From contig NZ_JAQFWP010000062.1 in assembly GCF_027706745.1 (NCBI RefSeq), positions 1 through 44,490 of the forward strand: a stretch of DNA of 44,490 nucleotides. Direction: 5' to 3'. Position 1 is the stretch's first letter; every line of letters starts with the position of its first letter. This DNA comes from Nocardiopsis suaedae. Its GTDB lineage: Bacteria; Actinomycetota; Actinomycetes; Streptosporangiales; Streptosporangiaceae. Position numbers and translations under genes: made by a program. Positions 25,208 to 32,417 of this stretch are shown here, piece by piece. The notes beneath the pieces were generated by a model that saw nothing but the letters and a program-made list of their open reading frames with translations, searched no databases and was not told where the DNA came from.

Positions 25208-26146
25208 GTGTCCAACTCTGATTCGGGCTTCGAGCGGGAGAGACGAGGCGAGGGGAGCGGGCCCGAGTCAGGGTCGGGCGGTGCGGCCGCCGACGACGAC
25301 GGCGGCGCGCGCTTCCGGTTGACCAAGCCCGGCGGCGAGCCGGTGCGGGCCGGCCGCAACCTCCCCGTGGCCATCGCCAGCGGCGTGGCCCTGGGCGCCC
25401 TCGTGCTGCTCTCGCTGTTCCCCTACCCGCAGGCGTTCTCGCTGATCACGGCCGCCGCCACGGTGATCGGGCTGCGCGAGCTGAACCGCGCGCTGGCCTC
25501 CGGCGGCGCGCGGCTCGCGCTGCCGCCGCTGGCCGTCGGCGGCGTCGCCATGCAGTTCGGCGCGCACTTCGGCGGCGCGGAATGGCTGGTCGGCACCGCC
25601 GCGCTGACCGCGATCTGCGCCCTGGCCTGGCGGCTGCGCGGCGGCGCCGAGGGGTACGCGCGGGACGCGGCCGCCAGCCTCCTCACGCTGTGCTACCTGC
25701 CGTTCCTGCTGGGGACCTGGCAGCTGCTGGTGGCCCACCCGGGCGACGGGCGGGACCGGCTGATCGCCTTCATCATCGTCACCATCAGCAGCGACATCGG
25801 CGGCTACTTCGCCGGGATCCTGCTGGGGCGGCACAAGATGGCGCCGGTGATCAGCCCCAACAAGACCTGGGAGGGCTTCGGCGGGTCGGTCCTGGCGTGC
25901 ATGGTGGCCGGAGGGCTGACGGTGTCGCTGATGCTCGACGGCCCCGTGTGGGTGGGGCTGGTGCTGGGCGTGGCGGTGGTGCTGGCCGCCATCGTGGGCG
26001 ACCTCATCGAGTCCCTGATCAAGCGCGACCTGGGCATCAAGGACATGGGCCGGTTCATGCCGGGCCACGGCGGCCTGATGGACCGCGTCGACTCGCTGCT
26101 GATCGCGGGGCCCGTGGCCTGGGTGGTGCTCGGCCTGCTGCTGTGA
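25208..26146 (+). CDS. cdsA: Phosphatidate cytidylyltransferase (CDP-DAG synthase)
   Basis: This integral membrane enzyme converts phosphatidic acid and CTP to CDP-diacylglycerol, the precursor of all phospholipids. It has 312 aa with a Gly/Glu/Ser-rich cytoplasmic N-terminal extension of about 45 residues and around eight membrane helices. The family signature is near the C-terminus: VGDLIESLIKRDLGIKD then RFMPGHGGLMDRVDSLL. ISPNKTWEGFGGS is the conserved preceding loop. The GTG start at 25208 lacks a strong ribosome binding site, but no better start precedes the conserved region. It is the last gene of the housekeeping run before the inverted accessory block. Confidence 0.95.
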   Translation: MSNSDSGFERERRGEGSGPESGSGGAAADDDGGARFRLTKPGGEPVRAGRNLPVAIASGVALGALVLLSLFPYPQAFSLITAAATVIGLRELNRALASGGARLALPPLAVGGVAMQFGAHFGGAEWLVGTAALTAICALAWRLRGGAEGYARDAAASLLTLCYLPFLLGTWQLLVAHPGDGRDRLIAFIIVTISSDIGGYFAGILLGRHKMAPVISPNKTWEGFGGSVLACMVAGGLTVSLMLDGPVWVGLVLGVAVVLAAIVGDLIESLIKRDLGIKDMGRFMPGHGGLMDRVDSLLIAGPVAWVVLGLLL

Positions 26147-26260
26147 CCCCCGCCGCCCCGCCGTTCAGCACAAGCGCATACCGGGCGCAGGTGCGCCGGG
26201 CTTCTGGCGTGGGGAAAGGGACGTCTCGGAGGCGATCGGGCGGTTGAACCGCCACCTTCG

Positions 26261-26836
26261 TCACCTCGGGGCCGCCGTCCGTGCCCGCAGTCCGGCGATG
26301 GAGCGCTCGACCATCCTGTCGAAGCTGCGGTCCACGTCCTCGGGGAGGCCGAACCCGCCTGTCGCCTCCAGGTCGGCGAAGCCGTGCAGGGACGACCGCA
26401 CGGCGCGGATCTCGTCGACCAGGTCCCGCTCGGCGATGCCGAATCCGCGCAGGACCGCCGCCAATACCTCGACCGGCCGCCAGAACGCGGCGGCCACCTC
26501 GGTGTCCTCCGGGGGCGGCGCCGTGTTCAGCGCCGCGTACCTGCCGGGCCGGGTGCGCGCGAACTCCCGGTAGGCCGCCGCGACCGCCCGAAGGGCGTCC
26601 GGCCCCGAGCGCCCCATCGCCGCCGAGCCCAGTACCTCCCCGAACTCGCGCGCCGCGAGCATGGCGACCTCGCGTCGGAGCCCGTCCAGCCCCGCGACGT
26701 GCTTGTACAGGCTGGGGGAGGCCACACCGAGCCGATGGGCGACGGCCTTCAGGGACAGTGCGCCGAGCCCTTCGGCGTCGGCCACGGCCGCGGCCGCCTC
26801 CGCGACCGCGGCCGGTGACAGTCCCGCTCTAGGCAC
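26261..26836 (-). CDS. TetR family transcriptional regulator
   Basis: This 191-aa DNA-binding regulator has an N-terminal TetR helix-turn-helix, ALSLKAVAHRLGVASPSLYKHVAGLDGL (about 28-55). Its C-terminal ligand domain resembles the WHG-type TetR C-domain (YREFARTRPGRYAALN, DEIRAVRSSLHGFADLEATGGFGLPEDVD). The GTG start at 26836 lies 8 nt inside the upstream hydrolase gene, so it is made from the same transcript. Family habit and operon structure suggest it represses its own operon through the twin palindromes at 27658-27693. The ligand is unknown. Confidence 0.88.
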   Translation of the reverse strand: MPRAGLSPAAVAEAAAAVADAEGLGALSLKAVAHRLGVASPSLYKHVAGLDGLRREVAMLAAREFGEVLGSAAMGRSGPDALRAVAAAYREFARTRPGRYAALNTAPPPEDTEVAAAFWRPVEVLAAVLRGFGIAERDLVDEIRAVRSSLHGFADLEATGGFGLPEDVDRSFDRMVERSIAGLRARTAAPR

Positions 26837-27644
26837 GCCCGGCCTCCCGCGCGGTCGTCGCGAGGAAGGCGAGCAGGGCCGGGACCGTGATGTCGGGCCG
26901 CTGCGCCAGCGGGTAGTGGCCCGCCTCGGGGACCATCAGCAGCTCGGCCCCGAGCCGGTCGCGCATCCACGCCGCCTCGGCCGCGGGATCGGGCCAGTCG
27001 GCGTCCTGTTCGCCCATGACGACCAGCGCGGGCGCGCGCACGTCGTCCAGCCGGGCCGGGACCGGGCGGAAGGCGTTGCGGAAGGTGTCGAGGATGCCCG
27101 GGTACCTGTCGCGGGAGCGGAGGGCGGCCCGGATCGCGGCCGTGTGGGCGGGGTGGTCGTCGGTCGTGCGCCCGGAGAAGAGCGAGCCGAGGTACCGCCC
27201 GGCCATCGCCGGACCCCAGGGGCGCATCAGCATCGCCTTCAGGGCGAGCGCGGTGGGTCCGCGGACGCCCCCGCCGCGGAGGAAGGCGCCGCTGAGCACG
27301 AGGCCGTTCACGAGCGCGGGCCGGGTGGCGGCGGTCCAGGCTGCGGCGGTCGCCCCCAGCGAGTTGCCGACCACGGTCGCGGGCCCACCGAGTTCGCCGA
27401 TGAGGGCCGCGGTGTCCTCGGCGGTGTCGACGGTGGTGTGCGAGGTGAAGGTGGTGTCGCTGTCGCCGTGCGAGCGCAGGTCCATGGCGGCGACGCGGTA
27501 TCCGGCCCCGGCGAGCGGTGCGGGCAGGTGCCGGTAGGTGGTGCGGACGTCGCCCATCCCGGGGACGCACACGACGAGCGGTCCGTCCGTGGGGCCGTGC
27601 AGGTCATAGGCGATCCGCCCGTCGGGGCGCCGCAGGTACCGCAT
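26829..27644 (-). CDS. Alpha/beta hydrolase
   Basis: This is a 271-aa alpha/beta-hydrolase-fold enzyme. The nucleophile Ser sits in GNSLGA, the oxyanion-hole segment is in CVPGMGDVRTTYRHLP, a probable acid is the Asp in GEQDADWPDP, and the catalytic His lies in GHYPLAQRP. MDLRSHGDSDTTF matches the strand preceding the nucleophile in esterase/haloperoxidase-like members. No signal peptide is visible, so it is cytoplasmic. AGGAGG lies 5 nt before the ATG at 27644. It is first in an operon with tetR, and its promoter is overlapped by the twin operators. The substrate is unknown, possibly an ester or lactone that the TetR protein senses. Confidence 0.87.
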   Translation of the reverse strand: MRYLRRPDGRIAYDLHGPTDGPLVVCVPGMGDVRTTYRHLPAPLAGAGYRVAAMDLRSHGDSDTTFTSHTTVDTAEDTAALIGELGGPATVVGNSLGATAAAWTAATRPALVNGLVLSGAFLRGGGVRGPTALALKAMLMRPWGPAMAGRYLGSLFSGRTTDDHPAHTAAIRAALRSRDRYPGILDTFRNAFRPVPARLDDVRAPALVVMGEQDADWPDPAAEAAWMRDRLGAELLMVPEAGHYPLAQRPDITVPALLAFLATTAREAGRA

Positions 27645-27657
27645 GAGGGCCTCCTGG

Positions 27658-27705
27658 CTAATCTCGATAGCTCAAAAGCTAATCCAGTTAGCCAAGCCCG
27701 TCAAG
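27658..27705 (-). promoter_or_regulatory. Promoter with two phased TetR-type operators
   Basis: On the minus strand TTGACG (27700-27705), a 17-bp spacer and TAGCTT (27677-27682) form a promoter with the start of transcription near 27670. Two copies of GCTA-N7-TAGC lie at 27658-27672 and 27679-27693, with centres 21 bp (two helical turns) apart. One covers the -10 and spacer, the other the start point. The arrangement fits cooperative repression by the TetR protein of the same operon. Confidence 0.7.
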
Positions 27706-27780
27706 GGCGCCCACGGCCGCTCCGGGGGTGGGGCGGTATCTCGTTCCGGTGAGCCGTGCGCGCCTTGCGTCTCCCTTGTT

Positions 27781-27836
27781 GATCTCGGGGAAAACGACGG
27801 TACAACCGCGCTTGTAGGGTCGTTTTCCCCGAGATC
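27781..27836. repeat. 56-bp palindromic element
   Basis: Perfect 18-bp arms GATCTCGGGGAAAACGAC and its complement enclose a 20-bp centre that itself contains TACAA/TTGTA arms. The sequence continues as TT before and ATC after. The CCCCGAGATC half also occurs at 31-43 and 216-228. It lies between two minus-strand genes in a 293-bp gap with no ORF. It could be a terminator for the upstream operon, a regulator site or a dispersed non-autonomous repeat. Confidence 0.8.
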
Positions 27837-27853
27837 ATCGGGGGTCTGGGAGC

Positions 27854-27910
27854 GCCCCGGAGGGCGGGTCCCCACTCGCTCCTCCGGGGCTTGCCGGTCC
27901 CCTGACCGGC
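27854..27910 (-). terminator. Hairpins downstream of the ArsR-MFS-NmrA operon
   Basis: GCCGGTC-CCCT-GACCGGC (27893-27910) lies 27 nt after the stop of the NmrA-like gene. A further 9-bp stem (27854-27862 with 27882-27890) follows. Together they are a plausible terminator, without a T tract. Confidence 0.5.
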
Positions 27911-27937
27911 CGTTCGGGGCAGGGCCGCCGCCGGGCC

Positions 27938-28789
27938 TCAGCGGAAGGCGTCGGCGTGGTCGGCCGCCCACTGGCGGTAGGTCCGCGGCGGCATGCCGGT
28001 GACCTCTTCCGCCGTGTGCCGTTCTTCGGTGTAGGCGGGGTCGGAGAAGGTCCTGTGCGCCTCCAGGATCCCGTTCACCGCCTCGGCGGGCAGGCCGGCC
28101 GCCGTCAACCGGGCGTGCGCCTCGTCCAGGCCCGTCCGCTCCGTCTTCAGCGTCCGCCCGAGCGCCTCGCCCAGGAAGCGCACGCGATCGGTCTCGCTGA
28201 GCATCTCCGGCCCGGTCACCGTGTACGCCCGCCCCTCGTGCCCCCCGCTCGTCAGCGCGTGGATCGCCACATCGGCCAAGTCGTCCTCGTGCACCACGGC
28301 CCGACGCGCCTCGGGGAACGGCGTGCGCACGACCGACCCGCCGCCCCGCAGCTCCTCCGTCCAGGCCAGGTCGTTGGCGGCGAACCCGCCCGCGCGGACC
28401 GCCGTCCAGGCGAGCCCCGAGGCGGCGAGCGCCCGCTCCACCTCGGAGTGCGTCGCGGTGATCGGGTCGCCGTGCTCCTCCGCGGCGGGGTCCGCCCCGG
28501 CCGACGACAGGTAGGCGACGCGCTCGGCGTGCAGGCGCACCGCCTCCAGGACCGGCACCACCGGTGCGGCCCCCGGAAGCGGCCACACCAGGAAGACCCC
28601 GTCGATCCCGTGCATGGCCGCCTCGACCGAGGCCGGGTCCGACAGGTCGCCGCGCATCACCTCCACCCCCGCCGGAAGCCGCGCCGCCTCCGGCGAGCGC
28701 ACCAGGGCGCGCACGTCCTCGCCTGCTCCGGCCAGCCTGCGCGCCACCGCGCCGCCGACGGTTCCGGTCGCGCCGGTCACCAGGATCAT
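27938..28789 (-). CDS. NmrA-like NAD(P)-binding oxidoreductase
   Basis: This atypical short-chain dehydrogenase of the NmrA/SDR a5-like group has 283 aa. It starts with ILVTGATGTVGGAVARRL, the TGXXGXXG nucleotide-binding motif, and has the second-strand pattern VRALVRSPEAARLP. It then shows GIDGVFLVWPLPG, VAYLSSAGADP and the C-terminal AYTVTGPEMLSETD segment. No YXXXK pair is visible, so it may sense or reduce a quinone-like or small substrate. The ATG at 28789 overlaps the stop of the MFS gene (ATGA) and has AGAGGAG upstream. It is last in the ArsR-MFS-NmrA operon. Confidence 0.85.
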   Translation of the reverse strand: MILVTGATGTVGGAVARRLAGAGEDVRALVRSPEAARLPAGVEVMRGDLSDPASVEAAMHGIDGVFLVWPLPGAAPVVPVLEAVRLHAERVAYLSSAGADPAAEEHGDPITATHSEVERALAASGLAWTAVRAGGFAANDLAWTEELRGGGSVVRTPFPEARRAVVHEDDLADVAIHALTSGGHEGRAYTVTGPEMLSETDRVRFLGEALGRTLKTERTGLDEAHARLTAAGLPAEAVNGILEAHRTFSDPAYTEERHTAEEVTGMPPRTYRQWAADHADAFR

Positions 28790-30120
28790 GGTGGGTGCTC
28801 CTCTTCTGTGTGCCCGGGGCGCCGCCCTTCGGCGGCGCCGTCGGATCCCCACGAAACAACCTCAAGCGAACTTGATGTCAAGGGGGCGGCGGGCCGCCGC
28901 CGCAGGGTGCGCACCCCCGGGGCGCACAGCGCCAGAGCGGTCGCGCCCAGCGACAGCGCGGCGGCCCCGGTCAGGGCGGGTCCGGGCCCCGCGGTCTCGG
29001 CCACCGGACCGGCCACCGCCTGCCCGAGCGGCACCGCCAGCAGCGACCCGAGCGCGTCGTAGGAGTACACCCGCGCCAGGCGCTCCTGGGGGATGTTCTC
29101 CTGCAGCGACACTTCCCATGCCACGTTGAACTGCTCCATGGCCATCCCCGCCAGGAAGAACAGCGGGAAGAGCAGGACGGGGGCCGGGGCTACGCCCAGC
29201 GCCAGGATCGGCGCCGCCTCGACGGCGGTCAGCCCGACGCCGAACAGCAGCGCCCGGCGGGGCTGCCACCGGGCCGCCAGCAGCCCGCCCGCAAGCAGGC
29301 CGACACTGTTGGCCGTGAGCAGCAGCCCCCACGTGGCCCGCCCGAACACGTCGTCGGCGATGACCGGGCCGATCACGGCCACCATCGACGAGTGCACCAT
29401 GTTCACCACGAGGAACTGCACGACGACCACCCACACCCAGCTCCGCCGCACGAACTCCGACCAGCCGTCGGCCAGGTCCCGCAGCGGGTGCGAGGGCGCG
29501 GGGTCCGCCTCCGAGGCGGCGGGCACCCGCACGAACGCGAAGCAGACCCCGGCCAGTGCGAACGCCCCGGCATCGGCGGCGATCGCGGCGGCGGAGCCGA
29601 GCAGCGCGACGAGCAGCGTCCCCGCCGACATCCCGATGAGCCGCCCGGTCTCCACGCCGATCCGCATCAGGCCGTTGGCCTGGCGCAGCAGCGAGGCGGG
29701 GACCGTCTGCGGCACCAGGGACGCCGCCGCGGGCAGGTTCGCCGCGGCCGCCGCCCCGTTGACCGCCGCCAGGACCAGCATGAGCGGCATCGACGCGGCC
29801 CCGGCCGCCAGCGCGAGCGCCAGCAGCCCCTGCGAGAGGGCGGCGACCGCGCACGCCCCGCGCAGCACCGCGGCCCGGGGCAGCCGGTCGGCCAGCACGC
29901 CCCCGGCCAGCAGCAGCGCCACGTTGGCCAGGGTGCGCGTCCCGATGACCAGGCCCAGGTGCACGACCGAGCCGGTGGCGTCGAGCACGACGAAGGCCAG
30001 GGCCACCTGTGCCAGCCCGTTGCCGAAGTACATGAGGGCCCGGCCCGCGCCCAGGGCGCGGAAGGCCCCGGAGCGCAGCGGGGCGAGGACGTCACCGCGG
30101 GAGCGGGGCCCACCGGTCAT
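28786..30120 (-). CDS. MFS transporter
   Basis: This major facilitator superfamily exporter has 444 aa and about 12 hydrophobic segments. It resembles the MFS_3/enterobactin-exporter-like group. TM1 contains ALMYFGNGLAQVALAFVVLD; the loop 2-3 region reads GGVLADRLPRAAVLRG, a form of the GXXXDRXXRR motif. NLPAAASLVPQTVPASLLRQANGLMRIG is typical of EntS-like proteins. The start ATG at 30120 overlaps the stop of the ArsR gene by ATGA. Drug or siderophore export is likely, but the substrate cannot be read from sequence. Confidence 0.88.
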   Translation of the reverse strand: MTGGPRSRGDVLAPLRSGAFRALGAGRALMYFGNGLAQVALAFVVLDATGSVVHLGLVIGTRTLANVALLLAGGVLADRLPRAAVLRGACAVAALSQGLLALALAAGAASMPLMLVLAAVNGAAAAANLPAAASLVPQTVPASLLRQANGLMRIGVETGRLIGMSAGTLLVALLGSAAAIAADAGAFALAGVCFAFVRVPAASEADPAPSHPLRDLADGWSEFVRRSWVWVVVVQFLVVNMVHSSMVAVIGPVIADDVFGRATWGLLLTANSVGLLAGGLLAARWQPRRALLFGVGLTAVEAAPILALGVAPAPVLLFPLFFLAGMAMEQFNVAWEVSLQENIPQERLARVYSYDALGSLLAVPLGQAVAGPVAETAGPGPALTGAAALSLGATALALCAPGVRTLRRRPAAPLTSSSLEVVSWGSDGAAEGRRPGHTEEEHPP

Positions 30121-30704
30121 GCCGGGTCCCCCTCGCCCCTGTCGTCGCCGCCCTCGCCGCTGTCGGGACCGTCCGCGGTGCGCAGGGCGAAGAAGAGCAG
30201 GCTGGCGCTGACCGGGATCGCGCCGGGGGAGCGCGGCGCCCGCGCCGCGCGGTGCAGCTCCTCGCCGAGCTCCGAGGCCCGTTCGACCAGTGCCGCCCAC
30301 TCCTCGGGGGCGACCCACACCTCGGTGTCGGTGAAGGTGCGCGGCGGCTCGGGGTCGCGCAGCCGGGAGCGGCGCCGCAGCTCTTCGGCGAGCGCGGCGG
30401 TGAGCATCCGCAGGTCCTCGGCGCCGCCCTGGGCGGTCGCGGGGCCGCTGGCGGGGTCGTGCCGGTAGCGCAGGGCGCGCCCGCCGCGCACCTGCACCTC
30501 CTCGGCGAGGGTGAGCAGGCCCGCCTCGTGGAGGCGGCGCACGTGGTAGCTGACGTTGGCCTGGCTCTCACCGAGTTCGCGGGCGGCCTCGGCGGCGCTC
30601 ATCGCGGCGCCGGTGAGCAGGGAGAGCAGCCGCAGCCGCAGCGGGTGCGCGAACGCCCGCAGGGTGACGGGCGACGGGGCGGGGGGTTCGGATCCGGAAG
30701 GCAT
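30117..30704 (-). CDS. ArsR-like winged-helix regulator
   Basis: This 195-aa regulator has an N-terminal ArsR/HTH_20 winged helix: LRAFAHPLRLRLLSLL, then SAAEAARELGESQANVSYHVRRLHEAGLL and the wing VQVRGGRALRYRHD. No metal-binding Cys pair is present, so sensing is not the classical metal type. The C-terminal 100 residues match the extra domain seen in regulators encoded next to MFS exporters. The ATG at 30704 lies 6 nt after a -10-like box, implying a leaderless transcript. It is coupled to the MFS gene through ATGA and probably autoregulates the operon. Confidence 0.86.
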   Translation of the reverse strand: MPSGSEPPAPSPVTLRAFAHPLRLRLLSLLTGAAMSAAEAARELGESQANVSYHVRRLHEAGLLTLAEEVQVRGGRALRYRHDPASGPATAQGGAEDLRMLTAALAEELRRRSRLRDPEPPRTFTDTEVWVAPEEWAALVERASELGEELHRAARAPRSPGAIPVSASLLFFALRTADGPDSGEGGDDRGEGDPA

Positions 30705-30710
30705 GCGGCC

Positions 30711-30739
30711 AGTGTGGCCGCGCCCCGGCCGACCGTCAA
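30711..30739 (-). promoter_or_regulatory. Promoter for a leaderless arsR-MFS-NmrA transcript
   Basis: On the minus strand TTGACG (30734-30739), a 17-bp spacer and CACACT (30711-30716) precede the ATG by 6 nt. Transcription would therefore start at or next to the ATG. An AT-rich AAATAAGTG stretch lies immediately upstream. Confidence 0.55.
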
Positions 30740-30808
30740 ACACTTATTTGGGGGTCGCCCGTCGGGGTGTGCTGGGCGCCGGGGAACGTGGCCGGGCCGG
30801 GAGCCCTC

Positions 30809-31048
30809 TCAGCCGATACCGGCCACCAGCACCGCCGCGGCCAGGAACAGGGCGAAACGCACCACCGCCGCCACCCGGCGCAGGCGGAAAACGGCCCGGC
30901 TGGGCTCGACCGCCGCGGGATCGCGGTAGCGCCACTTGGACAGCTCCCACGTCAAGCGCGGATGGACCGCCTGGACCGCGTTGAACAGCGCCAGCAGCCC
31001 GAGCAGCACCGCGAGTACGGTCGTCAGCGCCGCGAACCCCTCAGGCAC
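30809..31048 (-). CDS. Small two-helix membrane protein (DUF6199-like)
   Basis: This 79-aa protein has two transmembrane helices (ALTTVLAVLLGLLALFNAV and the C-terminal VRFALFLAAAVLVAGI). Between them lies HPRLTWELSKWRYRDPAAVEPSRA, which resembles the central motif of DUF6199 proteins. I choose GTG at 31048 because AAGGAGG lies directly upstream. The in-frame GTG at 31063 would place that binding site inside the gene. It stands alone between the arsR promoter region and the suppressor-of-fused gene. Function is unknown. Confidence 0.7.
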   Translation of the reverse strand: MPEGFAALTTVLAVLLGLLALFNAVQAVHPRLTWELSKWRYRDPAAVEPSRAVFRLRRVAAVVRFALFLAAAVLVAGIG

Positions 31049-31119
31049 GGCCACCTCCTTCACGCTTCACGGCCGGGGACCGCGTGCGGCGGCCCCGCCG
31101 ACCGTCCTCGCCGACCGCC

Positions 31120-32220
31120 TCACCGGTCGCCCAGGATCCAGCTCCGGCCCTCCGCCGCCAGCTTCTCGATGAGGGTCGCCGCGTCGTGCTCCTTGGCGAA
31201 CAGGTGCTCGGGCCGGGTGATCGGGACGATCCACAGCCACCGCACGGGGTCGCCGTGGAAGGTCAGCCCCGAGGTGTCCGGGGGCGGCGGGCCGCCGCCC
31301 GCCAGGGGCGACGGATCGGCCACCAGCAGCACCGCCGATCGGTCCCCGCGCATCTTGCGGTCCTCCTGGCCGTCCAGCCACTTGACGCTGTGCCCCGGAC
31401 CGAACCAGGTCACCGCCCGCCACGGGAACGCCCCGATCCACCGGAAGATCCGCGCCGCCACGTGCGCCGGCATCGTCGTGGCCAGCGCCAGCTCGATGCG
31501 CGCGTACTCGGAGGTGTCGGCCATGTACCGGTCCAGCGTGGGCATCCGCTGCCCGCACATGCCCACCGAGCTCAGCACCGTGTACGGGCGCCCCTCCGCC
31601 GGCGGCCGCTCGGTCACCCGCAGCAGCGGCGCATGGCCGTCGGACACGTCCCAGTAGTGCCCCGGCGGCCCCACCGTGCGGCTCAGGTGGTTGAACACCG
31701 TGCGCTGCACCGACCGCCAGGCGTTGGGCGCGTCCCGCCAGCTCCAGTAGGCCTCGGCGTGCACCACCCGCGGCCACAGCTGAGCCCGCACCGGGTCCAG
31801 CGCCCAGGCGTAGGGGCTGCGCCCGATGGCCTCGCGCGCGTACCCCGGGATGCCGCTGTCGGCCTCGGCCCACCCGGGCACCACCGCCAGCAGGCTGTCG
31901 CCGTCCGGCCCCGACTCCAGCAGGGCCACCCCGTCGCCCTCCTCGAACCACACCGCGCGCAGCGCCCCCGGCGCGAACGGCGCCCTGCCCTGCGGGTGGC
32001 GGGTGTGCGCGGCGGGCATCAGCGGCGCCTCGCCCCGGTACAGCCCCGACGGGTCGCCGGTGTCCGGGGCCACGTCGTGGTTGGCCAGCCACACCGGCAC
32101 CCGGATCCGCCCGCGGGCGTCCATCAGGTAGCCGGCGGTGGTGCGGGAGTCGCATTCGACGACGATGCGGCGGCTGTGATAAGGACTGTACTCGTCGAGC
32201 AGAACGCGGGCTCCGGCCAC
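31120..32220 (-). CDS. Suppressor-of-fused (SUFU) domain protein
   Basis: This 366-aa cytoplasmic protein has no signal peptide. The C-terminal half (about 190-360) looks like a bacterial SUFU domain: YARIELALATTMPAH, FRWIGAFPWRAVTWFGPGHSVKW, then SAVLLVADPSPL, WLWIVPITRPEHLFAKEHDAATLIEKL. The N-terminal half (DSRTTAGYLMDARGRIRVPVWLANHD) is unrecognised and may be a separate domain. Bacterial SUFU proteins often act as immunity proteins against polymorphic toxins, but no toxin gene is nearby. The start GTG at 32220 follows GGAAGGGAGCTCAG. It is divergent from rlmN. Confidence 0.75.
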   Translation of the reverse strand: MAGARVLLDEYSPYHSRRIVVECDSRTTAGYLMDARGRIRVPVWLANHDVAPDTGDPSGLYRGEAPLMPAAHTRHPQGRAPFAPGALRAVWFEEGDGVALLESGPDGDSLLAVVPGWAEADSGIPGYAREAIGRSPYAWALDPVRAQLWPRVVHAEAYWSWRDAPNAWRSVQRTVFNHLSRTVGPPGHYWDVSDGHAPLLRVTERPPAEGRPYTVLSSVGMCGQRMPTLDRYMADTSEYARIELALATTMPAHVAARIFRWIGAFPWRAVTWFGPGHSVKWLDGQEDRKMRGDRSAVLLVADPSPLAGGGPPPPDTSGLTFHGDPVRWLWIVPITRPEHLFAKEHDAATLIEKLAAEGRSWILGDR

Positions 32221-32296
32221 CTGAGCTCCCTTCCTCGCCGCCTGCGGCCGCCCGGGCGCCGCAGGCGCGCCGTGCCGCGCCCTTCCCGGCGCCGCA

Positions 32297-32302
32297 TAGT
32301 AT
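32297..32302 (+). promoter_or_regulatory. rlmN: -10-like box upstream of rlmN
   Basis: TAGTAT lies in the 197-bp gap between the divergent SUFU and rlmN genes. No -35 box is evident. On the minus strand the same place reads ATACTA, so either direction is possible. Confidence 0.35.
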
Positions 32303-32417
32303 GAACCTAATGCCCCGACCGCCGATGCCGCACTAGGTGGGGACCAGAGCGTTATCGGTCCTGTAGCAACCCGTTGGCGGGCGGTCGCGCGGCCGCCGTT
32401 CCCACCCGTCCCACTGG

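Noticed and set aside
26749-27570. Alternative minus-strand frame over the alpha/beta hydrolase gene
   Set aside because: It lacks the GNSLGA nucleophile and other hydrolase motifs found in the frame at 26829-27644.
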